A stretch of 12,553 bases of DNA from JBGPLJ01 sp041486385. GTDB lineage: Bacteria; Pseudomonadota; Gammaproteobacteria; Steroidobacterales; Steroidobacteraceae. The position numbers and the translations under genes are program-made. Numbering within the stretch: the stretch's first letter is position 1; each line of letters begins with the position of its first letter. The stretch is from the NCBI GenBank assembly GCA_041486385.1, contig JBGPLJ010000077.1, positions 1 through 12,553 of the forward strand, read 5' to 3'. The notes under the pieces were generated by a model, which saw nothing but the letters and a program-made list of their open reading frames with translations, had not been told where the DNA came from and made no database searches. This document shows, one piece after another, positions 6,650 through 12,553 of the stretch.

Positions 6650-9376
6650 CTAGGTCAGGGTTCCGTGACAGTGCTTGAACTTCTTGCCCGATCCGCACGG
6701 ACAGGGTTCATTGCGGCCGACTTTGCGATCGCCGCGAACGTACGGCGCGGCACTCACCTCGGGGCCAGGTGCGGACTGCGGACCCGGTTCCGGTGGCGTA
6801 TCGATCGCCACCGCGGACGGCGCCTCAGCGTGCTGCAGCTTCATGGCGCGTTCAAGGCGGCGGCGACGCTCCTCCTCCTCGCGGTCGATCTCCTGTTGGC
6901 TGCGAATCTGTATGCGCGATAGCAGCGACACGGCTTCATGCTTGATGCGGTCGAGCATGGCGGAGAAGAGGTCGAAGCCTTCGCGCTTGTACTCCTGCTC
7001 GGGCTTGCGTCCAGCGAGCGAGCGCCAATGAATGCTCTGTCGGAGATAGTCCATGGCTGCGAGATGCTCGCGCCAGTGCTGATCGAGTTGCTGCAGCATG
7101 ATCTGCTTTTCGATCGCGCGCATCAGCTGTTCGCCGGTACTCGCCACCTTGGCCTCGTAATCCTTCTCGATCGCGGTGAGGACGACTTTACGGACGTCGT
7201 TCTCATCAGTCAGTGCATCGCCCATGCCCTTGAGATCGAGCCGCACGGTGAAGTCGCGTTCCACCGCACCCGCGAGTCCCTCCAGGTCCCATTGCTCGGG
7301 GAGCGACTTCGCCGGCACGAACTGCTCGACGAGGAGCGTCACAACCTCGGTGCGGATATCGCGCACGGCCTCCGCAAGGTCCGCCGCCGCCATGATTTCC
7401 GTGCGTTGGGAATAGATAACCTTGCGCTGCTCATTGGCGACGTCGTCGTATTCGAGCAGGTGCTTGCGCATGTCGAAGTTGTGCGCTTCCACCTTGCGCT
7501 GCGCTTTTTCAATTTGCCGCGACAGCAGGCGGCTCTCGATCACTTCACCCTCTTTCATGCCAACCCGGGACAGCAGCGCCTTGGTGCGCGCGGGGTCGCC
7601 GAAGATGCGCATCAGGTTGTCTTCGAGCGAGAGATAGAAGCGGCTTGAACCGGGGTCACCCTGGCGTCCTGATCGGCCGCGCAGCTGATTGTCGATGCGG
7701 CGTGACTCATGACGTTCGGTGCCGACGATATGCAGGCCGCCGGCCCCCAGCACCCGGTCGTGCCGTTCCTGCCATTCCGCGCGCAGCCGCGCCGCCGTGG
7801 CATCATCCAGGTTCTCCATGTGGGCGATTTCGGCTTCGACATTGCCCCCGAGCACGATGTCCGTGCCGCGGCCGGCCATGTTGGTGGCGATCGTCACCGT
7901 CCCGGGCCGTCCGGCCTGAATGACGACTTCAGCCTCGCGCGCGTGCTGCTTGGCGTTCAGTACGTTGTGCTGGATGCCCTGCTTCTCCAGCAAGCCCGCC
8001 AGATACTCCGAAGTCTCGATCGATGTCGTACCGACGAGCGCAGGTTGCCCCCGCTCCACGCAATCCTTGATGTCCTCGAGGATCGCCGTGAACTTGTCGT
8101 TCTTCGTCATGTAGACAAGATCGGCCATGTCATTGCGGACCATCGGCCGGTGCGTCGGAATGACGACGACCTCGAGGCCGTAGATCTGCTGGAATTCGTA
8201 GGCCTCGGTGTCTGCCGTGCCGGTCATGCCGGCAAGCTTGCCGTACATGCGGAAGTAGTTCTGGAACGTGATGGACGCGATCGTCTGATTCTCTTCGCGG
8301 ATGCTGACGCCTTCCTTTGCTTCAATCGCCTGATGCAGGCCATCGGACCAGCGGCGGCCGGGCATGGTGCGGCCGGTGAATTCGTCGACGATGACGACTT
8401 CGCCGCCCCGCACGATGTATTCGACGTCGCGCTTGTAGATCGCGTGGGACCGCAGCGCCGCGTTCAGGTGATGCATCAGGCGGATATTGGCGGGATCGTA
8501 AAGGCTCTCGCTTTCGCTCAGCAGCCCGCCTTCCACCATGAGCCGCTCGACGTGCTCGTGGCCCTCCTCCGTGAGATGCGCCTGCCGATGCTTCTCCTCG
8601 AGCGCGTAGTCGCCGGGGCCGTTCTCTTCCTTCTGCACCGTCAGGCGCGGAATGAGAGCGTTGATCTTGACGTAAAGTTCGGTGCTCTCTTCGGCTGGAC
8701 CTGAAATGATCAGGGGCGTTCGCGCTTCGTCAATCAGGATCGAATCGACTTCATCGACGATCGCGTAGAAGACGCCGCGCTGCACGCGTTCCTCGAGACG
8801 GAATGCAAGATTGTCGCGCAGGTAATCGAAGCCATACTCATTGTTGGTGCCGTAGGTGATGTCTGCCGCATAGGCGGCACGCTTCTCATCGCCCGCCTGG
8901 CCATTCTTGATGACGCCGACCGTCATGCCGAGGAAGCGAAACACCGGACCCATCCAGTCGGCGTCGCGCTGGGCCAGGTACTCATTGACGGTAACGACGT
9001 GCACGCCCTTGCCAGGCAATGCATTGAGATACGCGGGCAGGGTCGCCACCAGCGTCTTGCCCTCGCCGGTGCGCATTTCCGAGATCTTGCCTTGGTGGAG
9101 GGCGATGCCGCCGACGAGCTGCACGTCGAAGGGACGCATCTTGAGCGTGCGCTGCGCCGCTTCGCGCACGACCGCGAATGCCTCCGGCAGGAGATCGTCG
9201 ACTGTAGCGCCTTGAGCGAGGCGCACACGGAACTCCTGCGTCTTGGCGGCGAGCTCAGCGTCGCTCAGTTGCTTGAGCTTCGGTCCGAACCCGTTGGCAC
9301 GCTCGACATACGCCGCGTACTCCTTGAGCAGCCGCTGATTGCGGCTGCCGAAAATTTTGGCAATCAGCGCGAACAC
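6650..9376 (-). CDS. secA: Preprotein translocase ATPase SecA
   Basis: SecA is the ATPase motor that pushes unfolded preproteins through SecYEG across the inner membrane. The 908-residue protein is full length. It shows Walker A MRTGEGKT (101-108), the DEVDSILIDEARTPLIISG block (208 onward) with the DEVD box, and MAGRGTDIVLGGN with RGRSGRQGDPG in the second nucleotide-binding domain. The C-terminal zinc finger that contacts SecB and phospholipid is intact (C892, C894, C903, H904 in CPCGSGKKFKHCH). The start is GTG at 9376, 8 nt downstream of AAGAGG (9385-9390 on this strand). That binding site lies in one arm of a short inverted repeat. No SecM-like reading frame precedes it; an M23 peptidase gene occupies that position 194 bp upstream. 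mutT follows after 18 bp. Confidence 0.98.
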   Translation of the reverse strand: MFALIAKIFGSRNQRLLKEYAAYVERANGFGPKLKQLSDAELAAKTQEFRVRLAQGATVDDLLPEAFAVVREAAQRTLKMRPFDVQLVGGIALHQGKISEMRTGEGKTLVATLPAYLNALPGKGVHVVTVNEYLAQRDADWMGPVFRFLGMTVGVIKNGQAGDEKRAAYAADITYGTNNEYGFDYLRDNLAFRLEERVQRGVFYAIVDEVDSILIDEARTPLIISGPAEESTELYVKINALIPRLTVQKEENGPGDYALEEKHRQAHLTEEGHEHVERLMVEGGLLSESESLYDPANIRLMHHLNAALRSHAIYKRDVEYIVRGGEVVIVDEFTGRTMPGRRWSDGLHQAIEAKEGVSIREENQTIASITFQNYFRMYGKLAGMTGTADTEAYEFQQIYGLEVVVIPTHRPMVRNDMADLVYMTKNDKFTAILEDIKDCVERGQPALVGTTSIETSEYLAGLLEKQGIQHNVLNAKQHAREAEVVIQAGRPGTVTIATNMAGRGTDIVLGGNVEAEIAHMENLDDATAARLRAEWQERHDRVLGAGGLHIVGTERHESRRIDNQLRGRSGRQGDPGSSRFYLSLEDNLMRIFGDPARTKALLSRVGMKEGEVIESRLLSRQIEKAQRKVEAHNFDMRKHLLEYDDVANEQRKVIYSQRTEIMAAADLAEAVRDIRTEVVTLLVEQFVPAKSLPEQWDLEGLAGAVERDFTVRLDLKGMGDALTDENDVRKVVLTAIEKDYEAKVASTGEQLMRAIEKQIMLQQLDQHWREHLAAMDYLRQSIHWRSLAGRKPEQEYKREGFDLFSAMLDRIKHEAVSLLSRIQIRSQQEIDREEEERRRRLERAMKLQHAEAPSAVAIDTPPEPGPQSAPGPEVSAAPYVRGDRKVGRNEPCPCGSGKKFKHCHGTLT

Positions 9377-9384
9377 CAGTACAA

Positions 9385-9403
9385 CCTCTTGAAACTAAAA
9401 GAG
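9385..9403 (-). promoter_or_regulatory. secA ribosome binding site within a small inverted repeat
   Basis: On the - strand, CTCTT and AAGAG are separated by 8 nt just before the secA GTG, and the second arm is the Shine-Dalgarno sequence AAGAGG. The 5-bp stem could partly hide the ribosome binding site in the mRNA. It is weak, with no covariation evidence, so the regulatory meaning is inference. Confidence 0.35.
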
Positions 9404-9447
9404 CCTCACCCCGACCGGGCAGGTCAGGAGGAGGCCAAAGGCCGCGT

Positions 9448-9476
9448 ATTCTACGGAGAGACCGCGAAGCGGGGAA
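9448..9476 (-). promoter_or_regulatory. secA: Possible secA promoter
   Basis: In the 194-bp gap upstream of secA, TAGAAT (9448-9453, - strand) is a fair -10 hexamer (5 of 6 bases). The sequence 17 nt further upstream (TTCCCC) is a poor -35. Without it, secA would rely on read-through from the M23 gene. This is a weak call. Confidence 0.25.
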
Positions 9477-9570
9477 GAAATTGGGGACATTCCTGAATTC
9501 GCCAGGCCCCGCGCCCCGAAAGGCCGGGTGGCAACAAATTCAGCAACATCTCTCGATCCGGGGGCCTCTT

Positions 9571-10497
9571 CTAGCGGGCATTGCCGAGGAAGCTGAGCGG
9601 ATTGACCTGCCGCCCGTTGACCAGCACTTCGAAGTGCAGGTTTGGACCGGTGGCGCGGCCGGTCGATCCCATGAGGGCGATCGCCTGACCTTTTTGCACA
9701 GTCTCGCCGACGGTCACCAGATTGCGCTCGTTATGCGCGTAGCGCGTGACGTAGCCGTTGCCGTGATTGATCTCCACCATGCGGCCATAGCCAAAGCGTT
9801 CGCGCGACCAAGTGACGACTCCGGCGGCCACCGCGGTGACCTCCGTGCCTTCAACCGAGGCGAAATCCACGCCCTTGTGCCAGGCCGTCGAACCGTTGAT
9901 CGGATCGGTCCGCTCACCAAAATACGACGAAAGGTAGCCCAGCCGCACCGGGCGGCCCTCCGGGTGGATCTGTTCCTCGAGATCGCGGGTCAGAATCGCA
10001 TGTTCGAGCGCCGACATCTGCTGCTCGCGCTGCGCCAGCTGGCTGTCGAGCGCGTCGATCATCGCGGTAAGTGTCGGCATCTGCGGGCCCGCACCGTCCG
10101 CGGGCGTCTCCGGACCGCCCTGTGCCGGCGCGTGATCGAAATCGAATTCGCGACTGTCGAGTTTCGCCATCTGCGTGAGGCGGCGGCCGAGCGCATCCAG
10201 GCGAATGACGTGGGCATTCATCTGGCCAATGCGTGCCGCGATGGAATTCAAGCGTTCCTGCAGCACGCGGCGTGTGTCGTCGATTGACGCCTGTTGTGCG
10301 CTCAGTTGATTCGACCAGACGCTCAATTGCTGTGCGGGAGCGCCAAGCCCCCGGTGAAAGCCAAAATAGTTACCTGCGGTGAATGCGAGCGCGATTGCGC
10401 CAGCCACGGCAATACTCGCAAGACCCCAGACTTTAGGGCTCGCAAGATTGAGCTGCCGCACACGGCCATGGCGGCGACCAAATATGATGACATTCAT
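9571..10497 (-). CDS. Membrane-anchored M23 (LytM-type) peptidase
   Basis: Proteins of this family cut, or regulate the cutting of, peptidoglycan cross-links. From the ATG at 10497 the protein has 308 residues: a basic cytoplasmic N-terminus, one transmembrane helix (about 23-45), a periplasmic region likely to be coiled coil (about 55-175), then the M23 domain (about 185-300). Zinc ligands H207 and D211 (WHKGVDFA) and H288 (NLHFEV) are present, as is H255 in YAHN. The first residue of the usual HxH motif is Asn286, so hydrolytic activity is uncertain. I rejected a TTG start at 10530 because homologues begin near MNVIIFG. The leader is about 207 nt and contains a c-di-GMP-I riboswitch. M23 between dciA and secA is the Pseudomonas-type arrangement. 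No strong ribosome binding site is seen; GGGGGCGAG at 10502-10510 is nearest. Confidence 0.9.
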   Translation of the reverse strand: MNVIIFGRRHGRVRQLNLASPKVWGLASIAVAGAIALAFTAGNYFGFHRGLGAPAQQLSVWSNQLSAQQASIDDTRRVLQERLNSIAARIGQMNAHVIRLDALGRRLTQMAKLDSREFDFDHAPAQGGPETPADGAGPQMPTLTAMIDALDSQLAQREQQMSALEHAILTRDLEEQIHPEGRPVRLGYLSSYFGERTDPINGSTAWHKGVDFASVEGTEVTAVAAGVVTWSRERFGYGRMVEINHGNGYVTRYAHNERNLVTVGETVQKGQAIALMGSTGRATGPNLHFEVLVNGRQVNPLSFLGNAR

Positions 10498-10540
10498 GCA
10501 GCTCGCCCCCGAAGCGAAACTACAGCCCAATCCGATGGTC

Positions 10541-10589
10541 TTGCGTTTCGGCAGCCCTTAAGGGCGACTTGTTCTTGCCGCCGAAGCAA
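10541..10589 (-). promoter_or_regulatory. Large hairpin in the M23 leader, candidate expression platform
   Basis: Between the aptamer and the M23 start codon the - strand can fold into a long hairpin. The outer stem is TTGCTTCGGC with GCCGAA-AC-GCAA (10 bp, one 2-nt bulge). It encloses a perfect 12-bp palindrome, GCCCTTAAGGGC (10554-10565), that forms an inner stem. GGCG and CGCC inside it offer a competing pairing. There is no T tract after it, so it is not a normal intrinsic terminator. A role in relaying ligand binding is inference. Confidence 0.45.
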
Positions 10590-10613
10590 TATGGGAATCA
10601 GAGTTTTTTTCGA

Positions 10614-10706
10614 TACCATGCTGGCAACCCCGCTGTCATAGCCTCTTGGCCGTAGACCGGTGGCTTTGCGTCCCCACCTTTCGGTGAGTTTGCCGTTTAC
10701 AGTGGT
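10614..10706 (-). ncRNA. Cyclic-di-GMP-I (GEMM-I) riboswitch aptamer
   Basis: The - strand carries the GEMM-I consensus in order. GGCAAAC is followed by the stem CACC-GAAA-GGTG (10675-10686), GGGACGCAAAGCC (10662-10674) and CCGG (10657-10660). A second hairpin follows with a GUC/GAC base and GGCC-AAGA-GGCU tip, then AGCGGGGTTGCC (10623-10634) and CATGG near the 3' end. Aligned by eye with the Vibrio cholerae Vc2 aptamer, these blocks match in sequence and spacing. The G before CAAAC and the C of GTTGCC, which contact the two guanines of c-di-GMP in Vc2, are kept. The second hairpin contains TCTAC and CTATGA, resembling the 11-nt receptor for the GAAA tetraloop. It lies in the leader of the M23 peptidase gene, which it should control. 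Whether ligand turns expression on or off cannot be read with certainty. Confidence 0.93.
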
Positions 10707-10718
10707 TAGGACTATGCA
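10690..10718 (+). promoter_or_regulatory. Possible dciA promoter, overlapping the divergent promoter
   Basis: On the + strand TTGCCG (10690-10695) and TATGCA (10713-10718) are 17 nt apart. The -35 is fair (4 of 6) and the -10 poor (3 of 6). The two opposite -10 elements share bases 10713-10716. This is a candidate only. Confidence 0.3.
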
Positions 10719-10739
10719 AAAAAAACCAACGCGAAACAA
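10711..10739 (-). promoter_or_regulatory. Probable promoter of the riboswitch-M23 transcript
   Basis: On the - strand TTGTTT (10734-10739) and CATAGT (10711-10716) are separated by 17 nt that include a run of eight T. This fits a sigma-70 promoter of moderate quality. Initiation about 7 nt downstream (near 10704) would start the RNA at the 5' edge of the aptamer, as expected for a riboswitch leader. Confidence 0.5.
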
Positions 10740-10760
10740 GCGGTTCTGCACGCTTTTGCG

Positions 10761-11096
10761 ATGCGATCCGAGCGCCCGAATGTGATCCAGAGACCAGAAA
10801 CGATTGCGGATATCCTCGGCCAGGCGAGCCCCAGGCTTGGGGAACTGAAAGCTCGCGCCCGCTCATTTTCGGCGCTGGCGGAGCGTGTACGGGCTCTATT
10901 GCCCCCCCAGGAGGCTGCTCACGTAACAGGGCTTGTGCACTGCAATAGCGGAATTGTGATGCTCGTCGACTCTTCGGTGTGGTGCGCCCGTCTGCGCTAT
11001 CGGGCGGGCACCCTCAAAGCGACGCTGACAGAGCTCGTCGGGCAGGAAATTCGTGAACTGAAAGTACGCGTGGTGCCGCGGGGCAGGCCCTCCTGA
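10761..11096 (+). CDS. dciA: DUF721 protein, DciA-type replicative helicase loader/operator
   Basis: DciA is the ancestral bacterial factor that assists loading of the DnaB helicase; it is found where the phage-derived DnaC is missing. The 111-residue protein contains a DUF721 (KH-like) domain at about 15-100, with the family signature region IVMLVDSSVWCARLRY (65-80) followed by a helix with conserved leucines. It is a short version, with almost nothing after the domain. Its place between lpxC and the M23 gene, convergent with lpxC, is the same as for the DUF721 gene next to lpxC in Pseudomonas, which supports the name. The ATG at 10761 has no visible ribosome binding site. The DUF721 call is sure; the DciA role is by family and position. 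Confidence 0.85.
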   Translation: MRSERPNVIQRPETIADILGQASPRLGELKARARSFSALAERVRALLPPQEAAHVTGLVHCNSGIVMLVDSSVWCARLRYRAGTLKATLTELVGQEIRELKVRVVPRGRPS

Positions 11097-11139
11097 GCCG
11101 TTCGCCCGCAGTCAGGACAGCCGCATCGGACCGCGCGTT

Positions 11140-12051
11140 CTATGCCGTGGCAGCCGCAGCGACATAGGAAATCGGCGCGTCGGCACTCGTCTCGAACGTG
11201 ACTTCTTCCCAGGCTGAACTGTCCGCGATCAAGGTTCTCAGCAGCTTGTTGTTGAGCGCGTGACCCGATTTGTAGCCGCTGAATTCACCGATCAGGCTGT
11301 GCCCGAGAAGATAGAGATCACCAATTGCATCGAGAATCTTGTGCTTCACGAATTCGTCTTCGTAACGCAGCCCGTCTTCGTTCAGCACGCGGAAGTCATC
11401 GAGCACGATGGCATTGTCCATGTTGCCGCCAAGCGCCAGGTTGCGCGCGCGCAGACCTTCGAGATCGCGCATGAAGCCGAACGTGCGCGCACGGCTCACT
11501 TCCTTCAGGAAGGACGTCGTCGAAAAATCCATCGAAGCGGTCTGGGTGCGTTTCTTGAACATCGGGTGATCGAACTCGATCTCGAAGTTCACCTTGAAGC
11601 CGTCGAATGGCTGAAACTCCGCCCACTTGTCGCCGTCTTCGACGCGCACGCGGCGCTTGATGCGGATGAAGCGCTTGGGCGTCGACTGCTCTTCAATCCC
11701 CGCGGACTGCAGTAAAAAGACGAACGGCCCGGCGCTGCCATCCATGATCGGTACTTCGGGCGCGGTCACTTCTACGATGGCGTTGTCGATCCCGAGTCCG
11801 GCGAAAGCCGACAACAGATGCTCGACAGTCGACACCTTGGCCGTGCCGCGCACCAGAGTCGTCCCGAGCGCGGTCTCGCCAACGTTCTCGGCGTGCGCGC
11901 GAATATCGACCGGCACGTCGAGATCGGCCCGACGAAACACGATGCCCGTGTTCGGCGGCGCCGCGCGCAGGGTCATGAGCACTTTCTTGCCGGTATGCAG
12001 ACCGACGCCAGAGGCGCGGATGGTGTTCTTCAGCGTTCTTTGATTCAGCAT
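11140..12051 (-). CDS. lpxC: UDP-3-O-acyl-N-acetylglucosamine deacetylase LpxC
   Basis: LpxC catalyses the committed step of lipid A synthesis, a zinc-dependent deacetylation of UDP-3-O-acyl-GlcNAc in the cytoplasm. From the ATG at 12051 the protein has 303 residues (E. coli 305) and begins MLNQRTLKN, as homologues do; a GTG 12 codons upstream was rejected. Zinc ligands H78, H237 and D241, general base E77 (STVEHL) and H264 (KSGHALNN) are all present, with the conserved ARTFGFMRD and VLNEDGLRYEDEFV. The alanine-rich C-terminus (AAAATA) resembles the E. coli tail, which is the signal for FtsH-dependent degradation; whether it works that way here is inferred. It follows ftsZ on the same strand after 209 bp and converges with dciA, with 43 bp between the stops and no clear terminator. 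Confidence 0.97.
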   Translation of the reverse strand: MLNQRTLKNTIRASGVGLHTGKKVLMTLRAAPPNTGIVFRRADLDVPVDIRAHAENVGETALGTTLVRGTAKVSTVEHLLSAFAGLGIDNAIVEVTAPEVPIMDGSAGPFVFLLQSAGIEEQSTPKRFIRIKRRVRVEDGDKWAEFQPFDGFKVNFEIEFDHPMFKKRTQTASMDFSTTSFLKEVSRARTFGFMRDLEGLRARNLALGGNMDNAIVLDDFRVLNEDGLRYEDEFVKHKILDAIGDLYLLGHSLIGEFSGYKSGHALNNKLLRTLIADSSAWEEVTFETSADAPISYVAAAATA

Positions 12052-12127
12052 CAATGTCTCGTCGCGCTCGGGTTCCGAGCGGCTCACACACGCACGCAGC
12101 GCGGGCGACCGGCGCGAATGGTGCGCT

Positions 12128-12157
12128 ACCCTAACACATGGCGAAAACTCGCGGCAA
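12128..12157 (-). promoter_or_regulatory. lpxC: Possible lpxC promoter
   Basis: In the ftsZ-lpxC gap the - strand has TTGCCG (12152-12157) and TAGGGT (12128-12133) with an 18-nt spacer. The match to sigma-70 hexamers is partial (4 and 3 of 6). A separate lpxC promoter at this place is known in E. coli; here it is only a candidate. Confidence 0.3.
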
Positions 12158-12168
12158 TTCGTGCGGTT

Positions 12169-12192
12169 AGCCGCGCCCTTAGTGGCGCGGTT
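12169..12192 (-). terminator. Strong hairpin between ftsZ and lpxC (possible terminator or attenuator)
   Basis: AGCCGCGCC (12169-12177) and GGCGCGGTT (12184-12192) form a 9-bp stem with one G-T pair and a 6-nt loop. No T tract follows on the - strand, so a standard intrinsic terminator is doubtful. It lies about 70 nt after the ftsZ stop. Confidence 0.4.
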
Positions 12193-12233
12193 GGTCGCGA
12201 TGCTAGCCGCGCAATAGCCTGCCCTCGCCCCGG

Positions 12234-12245
12234 GCTATCGATAGC
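12234..12245. repeat. 12-bp perfect palindrome after ftsZ
   Basis: GCTATCGATAGC is self-complementary and lies 15 bp beyond the ftsZ stop. One arm can instead pair with ATAGCC at 12214-12219 (with GGCTAT at 12233-12238), giving an alternative hairpin with a 13-nt loop. Function unknown. Confidence 0.5.
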
Positions 12246-12260
12246 GCGTTGTGCCAAACA

Positions 12261-12553
12261 TCAGTCCGCCTGCCGGCGCAGAAAGGCCGGAATGTCGAGC
12301 AGCGACTCGTCGCTGGCATCTGCGCGAATTCCATCACCTACTGCCCGCTGCCGCTGCACCGTCGGTTTGTCGAGCGCTGTGTAGTCGCTCGACGACATCG
12401 GCGTGCGACGCACGACGCGCATCTGCGGCTCTGGCCGCGCGACCGCCGGTGCCGGCTGCTGCGCGCGGACTGACGGACGGCCGAGACCGGTTGCCACCAC
12501 GGTGACGCGGATCTGATTGCTCATCTCCGGATCGATCACCGTGCCAACAACCA
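12261..12553 (-). CDS. ftsZ: Cell division protein FtsZ, C-terminal part (cut by window end)
   Basis: FtsZ is the tubulin-like GTPase that forms the division ring. Only its last 96 residues are in the window; the frame is open to the right edge. It starts within the end of the globular domain (VVGTVIDPEMSNQIRVTV, then VATGLG), continues with a Pro/Gln/Arg-rich disordered linker of about 50 residues, and ends in the conserved C-terminal peptide LDIPAFLRRQAD. That peptide is the docking site for FtsA, ZipA and ZapD, and zapD is encoded in the same window. The upstream part and GTPase domain lie outside. Confidence 0.97.
   Translation of the reverse strand, partial: VVGTVIDPEMSNQIRVTVVATGLGRPSVRAQQPAPAVARPEPQMRVVRRTPMSSSDYTALDKPTVQRQRAVGDGIRADASDESLLDIPAFLRRQAD

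Noticed and set aside
7709..8704. 331-codon open frame on the + strand opposite secA
   Set aside because: A shadow of the secA codon pattern with no domain of its own; the same holds for 6938-7648 and 8999-9496 on +.
9481..10287. 268-codon open frame on the + strand opposite the M23 gene
   Set aside because: Antisense to a gene with clear LytM motifs; composition typical of a shadow frame.
10541..10589. Intrinsic terminator in the M23 leader
   Set aside because: The hairpin is strong, but no T tract follows on the - strand; reported as a candidate expression platform only.
10614..10706. cGAMP-type (GEMM-Ib) variant
   Set aside because: By hand alignment with Vc2, the base that distinguishes cGAMP riboswitches appears to be G, as in c-di-GMP binders. 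The alignment is by eye, so the ligand still needs an assay.
12052..12087. GTG start 12 codons upstream for lpxC
   Set aside because: LpxC proteins begin with M-x-x-QRTLK, which is exactly the ATG at 12051.
1..12553. tRNA, rRNA, CRISPR, insertion sequence or prophage
   Set aside because: None seen. The genes are a continuous conserved core-genome cluster with uniform composition.

Overview
The window reads as chromosomal core-genome sequence from a high-GC gammaproteobacterium, probably of the Xanthomonadales/Steroidobacteraceae/Nevskiales type. This rests on gene order and protein resemblance only; no marker here fixes the genus. Every gene is intact except ftsZ, which is cut by the right edge. 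I see no mobile element, tRNA, rRNA or CRISPR array.

Left block, + strand (43-3988): pilC (type IV pilus platform protein), an intrinsic terminator, pilD (prepilin peptidase), coaE (dephospho-CoA kinase), zapD (FtsZ-bundling protein) and yacG (gyrase inhibitor). This is the usual gammaproteobacterial pil-coaE-zapD-yacG neighbourhood. pilD and coaE overlap by 8 bp.

Middle block, - strand (3981-9376): secA, mutT, and an S9 prolyl oligopeptidase with a lipoprotein signal peptide, closely spaced and read in that order. secA-mutT facing yacG-zapD-coaE is also the E. coli layout; the peptidase is an extra gene in the junction, and its stop overlaps the end of yacG tail to tail.

Right block (9571-12553): a membrane-anchored M23 (LytM-type) peptidase on -, a DUF721/DciA protein on +, lpxC on -, and the C-terminus of FtsZ on -. 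This is the ftsZ-lpxC-dciA-M23-secA order known from Pseudomonas and relatives. No SecM-like gene is visible before secA.

The most interesting element is in the divergent gap between the M23 gene and dciA. The - strand at about 10614-10706 carries a well-formed GEMM-I (cyclic-di-GMP-I) riboswitch aptamer in the long 5' leader of the M23 peptidase gene, with a plausible promoter just upstream and a second large hairpin between aptamer and start codon. This puts an envelope peptidase next to the secretion ATPase under likely c-di-GMP control. The peptidase also has Asn in place of the first His of its HxH motif. The window thus combines pilus assembly, cell division (FtsZ, ZapD), lipid A synthesis, protein export and DNA replication, with a second-messenger sensor in the middle.
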